A stretch of DNA of 64,000 nucleotides from Ruania suaedae (GTDB lineage Bacteria; Actinomycetota; Actinomycetes; Actinomycetales; Beutenbergiaceae): contig NZ_CP088018.1 of the NCBI RefSeq assembly GCF_021049265.1, forward strand, positions 1,302,001 to 1,366,000, given 5' to 3'. Under the pieces are notes generated by a model that searched no databases, was not told the origin of the DNA, and worked only from the letters and a program-made list of their open reading frames with translations. Of the stretch, positions 6,943 to 17,336 are shown one piece after another; the first letter of the stretch is position 1; each line of letters starts with the position of its first letter. A program made the translations under genes and the position numbers.

Positions 6943-9900
6943 GTGCACCTGAAGACGCTGACGCTGCGAGGATTCAAGTCCTTCGCGTCTGCGACGACGC
7001 TCTCCCTCGAGCCCGGTATCACCTGTGTGGTGGGGCCCAACGGGTCCGGGAAGTCCAACGTGGTCGACGCCCTCGCCTGGGTGATGGGCGAGCAGGGGGC
7101 GAAATCGTTGCGCGGCGGGGCCATGGCCGATGTCATCTTCGCCGGGACGTCCTCGCGGCCGCCGCTGGGCCGGGCCGAGGTCTCGCTGACCATCGACAAC
7201 GCCGACGGCGCCCTCCCGATCGAGTACAGCGAGGTCACCATCTCGCGCACCCTGTTCCAGGGCGGGGGCTCCGAGTACGCGATCAACGGCAACGCGTGCC
7301 GGCTGCTCGACATCCAGGATCTGCTCTCCGACTCCGGTCTGGGCCGGGAGATGCACGTGATCGTCGGGCAGGGGCGCCTGGACGCGGTCCTGCAGGCCAC
7401 CGCGGAGGAGCGGCGCGGGTTCATCGAGGAGGCCGCCGGTGTGCTCAAGCACCGCAAGCGCAAGGACAAGGCGCTGCGCAAGCTCGAGGCGATGGCGGCG
7501 AACCTGGCACGGGTCAGCGATCTCACCGGCGAGATCCGCCGTCAGCTCGGCCCTCTCGCCAAGCAGGCCGACGTCGCCCGGCGCGCCCAGGTGGTCCAGG
7601 TGGACCTGCGCGATGCCCGGGCCAGGCTGCTCGCCGACGACCTCGTGCAGCTGACCTCCTCCCTCGCCCAGGAGATCGAGGACGAGACGGCGTTGCGCCA
7701 GGAGCGGGACGCCGTCGAGAAGGCGCAGCAGGACGCGCGTGCGGAACTGACACGACTGGAGGGCGAGGCCGCAGCCGCGGCGCCCGCCCTGAGCGAGGCG
7801 ACCGAGATGTGGTACCGGCTCTCCTCGCTGCGCGAGCGCCTGCGCGGCACCGAGACCCTGGCCGCCGAGCGGTGCCGCCTCCTCGGAGCACCGGTGGCCG
7901 CCGAGGAGAACCGGCGTGACCCCGACGACCTCGAGGCCCAGGCCGCGCGGGCACGGGAGGCCGAGGCCGAGCTCGCCACCGAGGCGCAGCAAGCGCGGGA
8001 GGCGCTGGAGGCGGCGGTCGGCGAGCGCTCGCGCGCCGAGCAGCGTTCCGCCGAGGCCGAGAAGGCGCTGGCCGCCGTGCACCGGGGCGTCGCCGACCGG
8101 CGTGAGGGACTTGCGCGCCTGACCGGTCAGGTGGCGGCCACCCGCGGGAAGGTCGAGGCCGCCGAGGCCGAGCTGGAGCGGCTGCGCCACGACCTCGCCG
8201 CAGCGACCGAGCGCGCGCGCGCAGCCGGGCAGGAGTTCGCCGCGCTCGAACAGCAGGCCGTGGGTCAGGCCGAGGGTGAGGAAGACCTCGATGCCGCCCA
8301 TGAGCGCGCGGTCGAGGCGCTTGAGCGGGCGCAGGAGGACGTCCGCGCGCTCACCGAGTCCGAGCGGGAGGCGGACGGTGCGCGCGCCACCGCGACGGCA
8401 CGCCGCGATGCGCTCGCTCTCTCCCTCACCCGCAAGGACGCCACCGCCACGGTGCTCGAGGCGGACGGACTCATCGGGGTGCTCGGGCCGGTGGCCGAGC
8501 TGCTCACCGTGGAACCGGGATACGAGGCGGCCGTCACCGCGGCGCTCGGACCGCTCGCCGACGCGGCTGCGCTGGACTCGGTCGACGCCGCCGTCGACGC
8601 CCTGCGGCACGTCCGCGCCGAGGACGCCGGCCAGGCCAGACTGCTGCTCGCGCGGTCGCACGAGTCCGAGAGCGCATCCGAGCCGGCCCCGGAACCGAGC
8701 CCGGCGCCGCCGGCCGGCCGGTGGGCCGTCGAGGTGGTCCGCGGAGCCGAGTCGATCCGCGGCGCCCTGGCGCTGCTGCTGCGCGACGTCGTGGTGGTCG
8801 AGGATCTGGCGAGTGCGCGCCGGGTCTGCGCCGAGTCCGGCCGGCTCGTGGCCGTCACCCTCGACGGCGACGTGATCGGCCCTGCGCACGCCCGGGGCGG
8901 CAGCACCGCCGGACCCAGCGTGCTGGAGCTGCACGCCGCCCGGGAGGAGGCCGAGAAGCAGATCGCCGCGGCCGCCGCGCAGACCGAGCAGGCGCGGTTC
9001 GCGCTGGGCCCGGCGCGCGAGGCCGTCGCCTCCGCCCAGGCCGAGGTGGACCGTACCCTGACGGCGCTGCACGACTCCGATGCCGAGCTGGCGGCCGTAG
9101 CCGAGCGACTCGGTCAGCACGGGTCGGCCATGCGCGCGGCCAACGCCGAGGCCGAGCGGATCGCGCCGGCGATCGAGAAGGCCGAGCACGCCCGCACCGA
9201 GCACGCCGAGGCGCTCGCCGAGATCGCCGACCGGCTCGCCCGGGCCCAGCAGGAACCGGTCGAGAGCGAGAACGAGCTGGCCGCGGCGACCGAGGAGCGC
9301 GATCGGTGGTCCGAGGCCGCCACCACGGCCCGCGCCCAGGAGACCGATGCGCGGCTGGTGCTGCGCACGGTCGAGGAGCGCGTCCGGGCCCTGAGCGGGC
9401 GCGCGGAGTCCTTGGAGCGGGCCGCGAAGGCGGAGCGAGAGGCGCGCGAGGCCGCCGAGCGCCGCGCCCGCCGCCGCGCGGCGCAGGCGGAGGTGGCAGC
9501 CACCGTCCGGGAGGGTGCCACCCGGGCCCTGGCCGCGATCGAGCATTCGCTGCAGCTCGCGGCCGGACGTCGTCAGGGCGCCGAGGACGAACGCGCCCGC
9601 CGGGACGAGGCGCTGACCGAGGTGCGTGGCCGCCTCGACGAACTCTCCGCCCGCCACTCCCGGCTCACCGACGTGGTCCACCGGGACGAGGTCGCGCGCG
9701 CGGAACAGAAACTGCGTATCGATCAGCTCGAGCAGCGCGCCGTGGACGAGCTGGGCCTCGATCCCGAGGTGCTGGTCGCGGAGTACGGCCCCGACCAGCT
9801 CGTCCCACCGGTGCCCGCGCCGGGGCAGGAGGCCGCCGAGGAGCCCAGGCCGTACGTGCGGGCCGAGCAGGAGAAGCGGCTGCGAGCCGCCGAACGGGCG

Positions 9901-10521
9901 CTCACGCTGCTCGGCAAGGTGAACCCGCTGGCACTGGAGGAGCACGCGGCGCTGGAGGAGCGCCACAAGTTCCTCACCGACCAGTTGGCCGACCTGAAGA
10001 AGTCCCGAGCCGACCTGCTCGACATCGTCGCCCAGATCGACGCCCGGGTCGAGGAGGTCTTCACCTCCGCCTACGCCGACACCGCCGCCCAGTTCGAGCA
10101 GGTCTTCTCCCGACTCTTCCCCGGCGGCGAGGGTCGACTGGTCCTCACCGAACCCGGCGACATGCTGACCACCGGCATCGAGGTCGAGGCCCGGCCGCCC
10201 GGTAAGAAGGTGAAGCGGCTCTCGCTGCTCTCCGGCGGCGAACGATCGCTGACCGCTGTGGCGCTGCTGGTCGCGATCTTCAAGGCGCGGCCGAGTCCGT
10301 TCTACGTCATGGACGAGGTGGAGGCGGCGCTCGACGACGTCAACCTCGGCCGGTTGCTGGAGATCTTCCGCGAGCTGCGCTCGGACTCCCAGCTCATCGT
10401 GGTCACGCACCAGAAGCGTACGATGGAGATCGCGGACGCGCTCTACGGCGTCACGATGCGAGGCGACGGCGTCACCACCCTCATCAGCCAGCGCCTCGCC
10501 GAGCGTGAGGACGCCGGCTGA
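6943..10521 (+). CDS. smc: Chromosome segregation ATPase SMC
   Basis: Smc forms the ring of bacterial condensin with ScpA and ScpB and organises newly replicated DNA. At 1192 residues it has the full architecture: an N-terminal head with the Walker A sequence GPNGSGKSNVVDALAW, the QGRLDAVLQ loop, long Ala/Glu/Arg-rich coiled coils, a hinge around residues 505-670, and a C-terminal head with the ABC signature LSGGERSLTAVALL and the Walker B region FYVMDEVEAALDDVN. The start is a GTG preceded by TAGGCT at the leaderless spacing. In many actinobacteria smc is followed closely by ftsY, as here with one small gene between. Confidence 0.97.
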   Translation: MHLKTLTLRGFKSFASATTLSLEPGITCVVGPNGSGKSNVVDALAWVMGEQGAKSLRGGAMADVIFAGTSSRPPLGRAEVSLTIDNADGALPIEYSEVTISRTLFQGGGSEYAINGNACRLLDIQDLLSDSGLGREMHVIVGQGRLDAVLQATAEERRGFIEEAAGVLKHRKRKDKALRKLEAMAANLARVSDLTGEIRRQLGPLAKQADVARRAQVVQVDLRDARARLLADDLVQLTSSLAQEIEDETALRQERDAVEKAQQDARAELTRLEGEAAAAAPALSEATEMWYRLSSLRERLRGTETLAAERCRLLGAPVAAEENRRDPDDLEAQAARAREAEAELATEAQQAREALEAAVGERSRAEQRSAEAEKALAAVHRGVADRREGLARLTGQVAATRGKVEAAEAELERLRHDLAAATERARAAGQEFAALEQQAVGQAEGEEDLDAAHERAVEALERAQEDVRALTESEREADGARATATARRDALALSLTRKDATATVLEADGLIGVLGPVAELLTVEPGYEAAVTAALGPLADAAALDSVDAAVDALRHVRAEDAGQARLLLARSHESESASEPAPEPSPAPPAGRWAVEVVRGAESIRGALALLLRDVVVVEDLASARRVCAESGRLVAVTLDGDVIGPAHARGGSTAGPSVLELHAAREEAEKQIAAAAAQTEQARFALGPAREAVASAQAEVDRTLTALHDSDAELAAVAERLGQHGSAMRAANAEAERIAPAIEKAEHARTEHAEALAEIADRLARAQQEPVESENELAAATEERDRWSEAATTARAQETDARLVLRTVEERVRALSGRAESLERAAKAEREAREAAERRARRRAAQAEVAATVREGATRALAAIEHSLQLAAGRRQGAEDERARRDEALTEVRGRLDELSARHSRLTDVVHRDEVARAEQKLRIDQLEQRAVDELGLDPEVLVAEYGPDQLVPPVPAPGQEAAEEPRPYVRAEQEKRLRAAERALTLLGKVNPLALEEHAALEERHKFLTDQLADLKKSRADLLDIVAQIDARVEEVFTSAYADTAAQFEQVFSRLFPGGEGRLVLTEPGDMLTTGIEVEARPPGKKVKRLSLLSGGERSLTAVALLVAIFKARPSPFYVMDEVEAALDDVNLGRLLEIFRELRSDSQLIVVTHQKRTMEIADALYGVTMRGDGVTTLISQRLAEREDAG

Positions 10522-10542
10522 GCACCAGAGGCTGAGTCCTGA

Positions 10543-10599
10543 CGGCTGTGTCCGAGGTCACCGGCCGGCACCGGCGCGACGCGGCGCGTCGCACAGCCG
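10543..10599 (+). terminator. Hairpin after smc, probable terminator
   Basis: CGGCTGTG at 10543-10550 pairs with CACAGCCG at 10592-10599. Within it GCGACGC (10576-10582) and GCGTCGC (10586-10592) form a second stem with a GGC loop; the two share base 10592. There is no T-run, as is common for high-GC terminators. It lies just before the promoter-like sequence of the next gene. Confidence 0.4.
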
Positions 10600-10615
10600 C
10601 GGCGCCGAACCGGCG

Positions 10616-10621
10616 CATACT
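10616..10621 (+). promoter_or_regulatory. -10-like hexamer CATACT before the small membrane protein gene
   Basis: CATACT ends six bases before GTG 10628, in the leaderless configuration seen repeatedly in this window. It was used to choose that start inside a longer open frame. Confidence 0.5.
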
Positions 10622-10627
10622 CGCCCT

Positions 10628-10906
10628 GTGACCGGAGTGCTGCTCGTCCTGTTCGCCGCCATCAGTGCCGCGTTCGTCCTGTTGATCGCCCTGCTCCTAC
10701 GCCGGCTCCCGGAGGAGGGCCTGCGCGTGTGGCTGCGCGAGTCGGTCGCCGGCCTCCGCCGCGAGACCGGGGCCTCCGCGCCCGCAGACCTCGATCGCGG
10801 CCGCGACCTCCTGGTCGCGGATCTGATGGCGATGGCCGAGGACGGCGAGGCCTACCACCGTCCGGTCGATCTCGGCTCGGTGGTCAAGCAGCGCTCGCCC
10901 AGCTGA
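10628..10906 (+). CDS. Small single-pass membrane protein of unknown function
   Basis: The 92-residue product has one hydrophobic N-terminal segment (about residues 4-24, GVLLVLFAAISAAFVLLIAL) followed by an Arg-rich stretch and a soluble tail, which suggests an N-out anchor with a cytoplasmic domain. I do not recognise a family. The frame is open from 10505, but that upstream part is Arg/His-rich and lies over the smc terminator, so the GTG with a -10-like element is preferred. It sits between smc and ftsY. Confidence 0.55.
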   Translation: MTGVLLVLFAAISAAFVLLIALLLRRLPEEGLRVWLRESVAGLRRETGASAPADLDRGRDLLVADLMAMAEDGEAYHRPVDLGSVVKQRSPS

Positions 10907-10934
10907 GCATCCGGATTCGCACCATCGCTGCGGT

Positions 10935-12140
10935 GTGAGCGAGACTGGGCCGGTGGAGATCTTGGGTGATATCTGGCTGTATCTGGTTCTCGGCGTCCTG
11001 GTCGTCGTCGGCGGTGGCCTCGGGCTGCTACGCGGGCGCTCGGGCCGCCGCGCCGAGGGGACGCCGGAGGAGAGGACGCAGCAGCGGCCCGACTCCGACG
11101 TCGATTCCGACTCCGGCACCGCCACCCAGGCGCCGCCCGTCGGCACCGGTGACGCGCCGACGACGACGGCCACCGTCGAGCCGGCCCCGGCACTCGAGCG
11201 CCCTGAGCCGGTCGCCGGCCGGATGGTCAGGCTGCGCGAACGCCTGGCCCGTTCGGGCGGGCTCGGCAGCACGCTGCTCTCGCTGCTCTCCCGTGGTGAC
11301 CTCGATGAGTCCGACTGGGAGGAGATCGAGGAGACGCTCCTGCTCGCCGACCTCGGCTCGGGCCCGACCGATGAACTGATGACGGCGCTACGCACCCGCG
11401 TCAAGGTGCTCGGCACCACCGACCCCGACCAGGTGCGCGCCCTGTTGCGGGAGGAGTTGCTCGCCCTGGTCGACCCCGGTATGGATCGCCGGCTGGCCGT
11501 CAGTCCGGTCACCGGCGATGACGGCCGGCCGCACCCGGCCACGGTGCTGGTGGTCGGCGTCAACGGCACCGGCAAGACCACCACGGTGGGCAAGCTGGCC
11601 CGTGTGCTGGTGGCCGAGGACAAGGACGTCCTGCTCGGTGCGGCCGACACCTTCCGGGCCGCCGCCGCCGAGCAGTTGGGCACCTGGGGCGAACGCGTCG
11701 GGGTCGGTGTCGTGCGCGCCGACCGGGAGGGTGCCGATCCCGCGTCGGTGGCCTTCGACGCCGTCAAGGCGGGCCGCGAGGCGGGCGTCGACACCGTGCT
11801 GGTCGACACGGCCGGGCGGTTGCAGAACAAGGCGGGCCTGATGGATGAGCTGGGCAAGATCCGCCGTGTCATCTCCCGCCACGCCCCGGTCAGTGAGGTG
11901 CTGCTCGTGCTCGATGCCACCACCGGTCAGAACGGGATGCGGCAGGCCCAGGTCTTCTCCGAGGCGGTGGACGTCACCGGCATCGTGCTGACCAAGCTCG
12001 ACGGCACCGCCAAGGGGGGGATCGTCGTCGCCGTCCAGCGCGAGCTCGGGGTGCCGGTGAAGTTCGTCGGACTGGGGGAGGGGCCGGACGACCTCGCCCC
12101 GTTCGACCCGGCCGGGTTCGTGGACGCGCTGCTCTCCTGA
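10935..12140 (+). CDS. ftsY: Signal recognition particle receptor FtsY
   Basis: FtsY docks the SRP-ribosome complex at the membrane. The 401-residue protein has an N-terminal hydrophobic segment (about residues 10-30, IWLYLVLGVLVVVGGGLGLL), an acidic low-complexity linker, and then the NG GTPase domain. GTPase motifs are VNGTGKTTTVGKLARV (G1), AADTFRAAAAEQL (G2), DTAGRLQNKAGLMDEL (G3) and LTKLDGTAKGG (G4). The predicted membrane segment is typical of actinobacterial FtsY and unlike E. coli. Its partner Ffh is encoded nearby, after the nitrogen genes. Confidence 0.97.
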   Translation: MSETGPVEILGDIWLYLVLGVLVVVGGGLGLLRGRSGRRAEGTPEERTQQRPDSDVDSDSGTATQAPPVGTGDAPTTTATVEPAPALERPEPVAGRMVRLRERLARSGGLGSTLLSLLSRGDLDESDWEEIEETLLLADLGSGPTDELMTALRTRVKVLGTTDPDQVRALLREELLALVDPGMDRRLAVSPVTGDDGRPHPATVLVVGVNGTGKTTTVGKLARVLVAEDKDVLLGAADTFRAAAAEQLGTWGERVGVGVVRADREGADPASVAFDAVKAGREAGVDTVLVDTAGRLQNKAGLMDELGKIRRVISRHAPVSEVLLVLDATTGQNGMRQAQVFSEAVDVTGIVLTKLDGTAKGGIVVAVQRELGVPVKFVGLGEGPDDLAPFDPAGFVDALLS

Positions 12141-12211
12141 CGACGAGGCGCGTCCCAGCACCCGAGACATCCCCGGCGGTGAAACACGGTGTTCACATGA
12201 ACGGGCGATCG

Positions 12212-12249
12212 GTCACCGTGCCGTAACACCAGCGGGTCACCCGGGAAAC
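12212..12249 (+). promoter_or_regulatory. GlnR-like boxes upstream of amtB
   Basis: GTCAC (12212), GTAAC (12223) and GAAAC (12245) fall on the 11-base register of the actinobacterial GlnR site, GTnAC and GAAAC boxes separated by six bases. The third box on this register is not conserved, although a GTCAC lies two bases away at 12236. A further dyad, GTGAA-n8-TTCAC, lies at 12179-12196. A nitrogen regulator binding here would fit the amtB-glnK-glnD operon, but the match is partial. The whole gap 12141-12311 holds no gene. Confidence 0.4.
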
Positions 12250-12311
12250 ACCCGCCCTGCAGAGTCATCTCCCGAGACCGGCCGCCCGAGCCGGTGCTGG
12301 GAGAGATCTGC

Positions 12312-13900
<1,589 letters not shown>

Positions 13901-13905
13901 CCGCG

Positions 13906-15666
13906 ATGTCACTTCCGTCCCACGACGGGCGCCCGGAGGCCCCGCAGCCGTTGCTGCGGGGCCTCCGGTCCGCTCGCCTCGAGGTCCCGCCCGGCGGCGG
14001 CCATGCCTACCGGGAGCGGCTGGCGGTCCTGACCGACGCGGCGCTCGCCCAGCTGTGGCTGGAGGCGACCTCGAGCACCGGGATCGACCCGTCCTCCGGG
14101 ATCGCCCTGACCGCCGTCGGGTCCCATGGCCGCCGCGACGCCGGACCGGCCAGCGATCTGGACCTCATGCTCGTCCACGACGGCCGGACGCACTCCCACG
14201 ACGCGGTCGCCGCGCTCGCCGAGAGCCTGTGGTACCCGATCTGGGACAGCGGGATCGACCTCGACCACTCGGTCCGCACCCTGGCCGAGTGCCGGCATGT
14301 GGCCTCCGCCGACCTGCCGGCCGCCGTCGGACTGCTGGACGTGCGCTGCGTCGCCGGTGACATGGCGGTGCTCCATCATGCGCGCTCGGCCGTGCTGGCT
14401 GACTGGCGCTCCTCCGCCCGCCGCCGCCTGCCGGAGCTGACGGGCTCGACCGCTGAGCGGGGTGAACGCCATGGCGAGCTCGCCTACCTCATCGAGCCGG
14501 ACCTGAAGGAGGCCCGTGGAGGGCTGCGCGACGCCGTCGTCCTGCGGGCCCTGGCGGCCACATGGCTCACCGACCGTCCGCACGGGGGAGTGGACCGGGC
14601 CTACGAGCACCTCCTCGACGTGCGGGACGCCCTGGCGCGGGTGACCGGCAGGCCGGTCAACCGGCTGCTGCGGGTCTACGCCGACGACGTCGCGCACCTG
14701 CTGGGCCACGAGCACCCCGACGATCTGCTGGCCGCCATCGCTCAGTCCGGCCGGGTCATCTCCTACGCGCTCGACACGACCGTGCGGCACGCGCGGCAGG
14801 CCCTGCGCAAGCCCTCGCTGAGCCTGCGGCCCACCGTCGTCCGGGGCCGGCGCCGGCCCCCGCGGTTGCGCCCGGTGGCCCCGGGCCTCGTCGAGCACGA
14901 CGGCGAGCTCGTCCTGGGCATCGATGCGCGCCCCCAGATCGATGCCGAGCTGCCGCTGCGGGCGGCGGCGACGGCGGCGCGCAGCAAGCTGCCGCTCTCA
15001 CCGGTGACGATCACCTCGCTGCAGCAGGCACCCGCGCTGGCGACACCGTGGCCGGAGTCCACCCGTGAGCACCTGCTGGCCCTGCTGGGCTCAGGGGAGG
15101 CCCAGGTCCCGCTCTGGGAGGCGCTGGACCTCGCCGGGCTGGTCACCCGCTGGTTCCCGGAGTGGGCGGCCGTACGCAACCGGCCCCAGCGCAGCCCCGT
15201 GCACGTGTACACGGTGGACCGCCACCTGGTGCAGACGGCCGCCAACGTGCGCGTCGCCGCGACCGCAACCGGCCGGGACGTGCTGCTCTGGGCGGCGATC
15301 TTCCACGACATCGGCAAGGTCGCCGGAGCCGACGACCACAGCCTCGCCGGGGCGCACATCGTGGCGGGCCTGCTCGAGCGGATCGGGGTGCCAGAGCCCC
15401 ACCGTGCCGACGTGGTGACCCTGGTACGCCATCACCTGCTGCTGGCGGAGACCGCGACCAGCCAGGACGTCGACGAGCCCCGTGTGGCCCAGGACGTGGC
15501 CCGGGCCCTCGCGTGGCGCGGCAAGATGGTCGAACTGCTGCGGATCCTGACCGAGGCCGACGCCCGGGCAGCCGGCCCCAAGGCGTGGACCGCATGGCGC
15601 GCACAGCTCGTGGATACCCTGACGGCGAACGTGCTCCGCGCTTGCGCCGAGGGCCCACGAGACTGA
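13906..15666 (+). CDS. glnD: PII nucleotidyltransferase GlnD lacking the ACT domains
   Basis: GlnD modifies and demodifies PII. The N-terminal nucleotidyltransferase domain has GSHGRRDAGPASDLDLML with the metal-binding Asp84 and Asp86. The central hydrolase domain has HVYTVDRHLVQTA and the HD pair at residues 467-468 (IFHDIGK). The protein ends at residue 586, shortly after the HD domain; family members of 800-890 residues carry two further ACT domains that sense glutamine. Only 63 bases separate the stop from ffh, so no detached ACT piece can follow. Whether activity is sensed another way is unknown. The gene closes the amtB-glnK-glnD operon. Confidence 0.9.
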   Translation: MSLPSHDGRPEAPQPLLRGLRSARLEVPPGGGHAYRERLAVLTDAALAQLWLEATSSTGIDPSSGIALTAVGSHGRRDAGPASDLDLMLVHDGRTHSHDAVAALAESLWYPIWDSGIDLDHSVRTLAECRHVASADLPAAVGLLDVRCVAGDMAVLHHARSAVLADWRSSARRRLPELTGSTAERGERHGELAYLIEPDLKEARGGLRDAVVLRALAATWLTDRPHGGVDRAYEHLLDVRDALARVTGRPVNRLLRVYADDVAHLLGHEHPDDLLAAIAQSGRVISYALDTTVRHARQALRKPSLSLRPTVVRGRRRPPRLRPVAPGLVEHDGELVLGIDARPQIDAELPLRAAATAARSKLPLSPVTITSLQQAPALATPWPESTREHLLALLGSGEAQVPLWEALDLAGLVTRWFPEWAAVRNRPQRSPVHVYTVDRHLVQTAANVRVAATATGRDVLLWAAIFHDIGKVAGADDHSLAGAHIVAGLLERIGVPEPHRADVVTLVRHHLLLAETATSQDVDEPRVAQDVARALAWRGKMVELLRILTEADARAAGPKAWTAWRAQLVDTLTANVLRACAEGPRD

Positions 15667-15684
15667 CCCCGGGCTCGCGCGGGA

Positions 15685-15690
15685 TATCCT
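15685..15690 (+). promoter_or_regulatory. -10 hexamer TATCCT before ffh
   Basis: TATCCT matches TANNNT. It lies about 40 bases before the ffh GTG, leaving a short leader that contains a GAAGGA ribosome binding site. This would be an ordinary leadered promoter, in contrast to the leaderless ones elsewhere here. Confidence 0.4.
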
Positions 15691-15729
15691 GCGCACAGTC
15701 AGTACTGCACCCGCCCGAAGGAATCCCAC

Positions 15730-17322
15730 GTGTTCGCCAGCCTCTCCGACCGGCTCTCCGCCACGTTCAAGTCGCTCCGCGGCAAGGGACGGCTCTCCGA
15801 GGCGGATATCTCCACCACCGTCGCGGAGATCCGCCGGGCGCTGCTGGACGCCGATGTGGCCGTGCCGGCGGTGCGTTCGTTCACCGCCGCTGTGCGCGAA
15901 CGCGCGGGATCGGCCGAGGTCTCCCAGTCCCTCAACCCCGCGCAGCAGATCGTCAAGATCGTCCACGAGCAGCTCATCGAGATCCTCGGCGGCGATGCCC
16001 GCGAGCTGACCTTCGCCAAGCGGCCGCCGACAGTGATCATGCTGGCGGGTCTGCAGGGTGCCGGGAAGACGACCCTGGCCGGAAAGCTCGGCGCCTGGCT
16101 GAAGGAGCAGGGGCACACGCCCCTGCTGGTCGCCTCGGACCTGCAGCGGCCCAACGCCGTCAATCAGCTCGAGGTGGTCGGTGAGCGTGCCGGCGTGCAC
16201 GTGTGGGCCCCCGAGCGGGGCAACGGCTTCGGCGACCCGGTCCAGGTGGCGCGCTCTGGTCTCGAGCACGCGCGGGAGAAGTTCTACGACGTGGTCGTCG
16301 TCGACACGGCCGGCCGGCTCGGTGTCGACGCGGAGATGATGCAGCAGGCCGCGGACATCCGCGACGCCGTCAGCCCCGACGAGACCCTGTTCGTCCTGGA
16401 CGCGATGATCGGTCAGGACGCCGTCACCACAGCGCAGGCGTTCGCCGACGGTGTCGGCTTCACCGGTGTGGTGCTCTCCAAGCTCGACGGCGACGCGCGC
16501 GGTGGCGCGGCCCTGTCGGTGCGGACCGTGACCGGGGCTCCGGTGCTGTTCGCCTCCACCGGTGAGAAGCTCGGTGACTTCGAGCGGTTCCACCCCGACC
16601 GGATGGCCTCCCGCATCCTCGACATGGGTGACATGCTCACCCTGATCGAGCAGGCCGAGAAGGCTTTCGACGCCGAGCAGGCCGAGGACCTGGCGAACAA
16701 GATCTCCGGTGACGGGGACTTCACGCTCCAGGACTTCCTGCAGCAGATGCAGCAGCTGAAGAAGCTCGGCCCGATGAAGAAGATGCTCGAGATGCTGCCC
16801 GGGATGGGGCAGATGCGCGAGCAGCTGGAGAACTTCGACGAGTCCGAGGTCACCCGCATCGAGGCCATGGTGCAGTCGATGACCCCGGCTGAGCGGTCCA
16901 ACCCGAAGATCATCAACGGCTCGCGACGCTCGCGGATCGCCAAGGGTTCGGGCACGACCGTGAGTGAGATCAACGGGCTGCTGGAGCGTTTCGAGCAGGC
17001 CAAGACGATGATGCGCTCGATGGCGGCAAGCGGCGGCCGCGGCATGCCCGGGATGCCTGGTGGGATGCCGGGCATGGGCGGTCTGCCCGGCGGCGGCAAG
17101 AAGTCCAAGGGCAAGATGGCGCCCCCGCCGAAGCGGAAGAAGGGTAAGTCCGGCAACCCGGCCAAGCGCGCCCAGCAGGAGCGCGAGCTGGCTCAGCGCA
17201 CGTCCAAGCCCGCGCCGAGCGGGTCCTCGTTCGGCGTCGGCGGGACGGGCGCGTCCGCCGACGACGTCGACCCCTCGTCACTGGATCTGCCGCCCGGCTT
17301 CGACAAGTTCCTGCGCCGCTGA
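15730..17322 (+). CDS. ffh: Signal recognition particle protein Ffh
   Basis: Ffh binds signal peptides emerging from the ribosome and, with 4.5S RNA, delivers them to FtsY. The 530-residue protein has the N domain, the GTPase domain with LAGLQGAGKTTLAGKLG, DTAGRLGVDAEMM and LSKLDGDARGG, and a Met-rich M domain from about residue 330 (MQQLKKLGPMKKMLEMLPGM) with the SRP RNA-binding RRSRIAKGSG. The tail after residue 435 is Gly/Met- and Lys-rich and unusually long. The start is GTG after GAAGGA. Confidence 0.97.
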   Translation: MFASLSDRLSATFKSLRGKGRLSEADISTTVAEIRRALLDADVAVPAVRSFTAAVRERAGSAEVSQSLNPAQQIVKIVHEQLIEILGGDARELTFAKRPPTVIMLAGLQGAGKTTLAGKLGAWLKEQGHTPLLVASDLQRPNAVNQLEVVGERAGVHVWAPERGNGFGDPVQVARSGLEHAREKFYDVVVVDTAGRLGVDAEMMQQAADIRDAVSPDETLFVLDAMIGQDAVTTAQAFADGVGFTGVVLSKLDGDARGGAALSVRTVTGAPVLFASTGEKLGDFERFHPDRMASRILDMGDMLTLIEQAEKAFDAEQAEDLANKISGDGDFTLQDFLQQMQQLKKLGPMKKMLEMLPGMGQMREQLENFDESEVTRIEAMVQSMTPAERSNPKIINGSRRSRIAKGSGTTVSEINGLLERFEQAKTMMRSMAASGGRGMPGMPGGMPGMGGLPGGGKKSKGKMAPPPKRKKGKSGNPAKRAQQERELAQRTSKPAPSGSSFGVGGTGASADDVDPSSLDLPPGFDKFLRR

Positions 17323-17336
17323 ATCTGCTCGAGCCC

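Noticed and set aside
6526-10410. A 1294-codon open frame on the minus strand opposite smc
   Set aside because: It is a codon-bias shadow of smc: Gly/Leu/Arg-rich, no family features, and fully antisense to a clear SMC protein.
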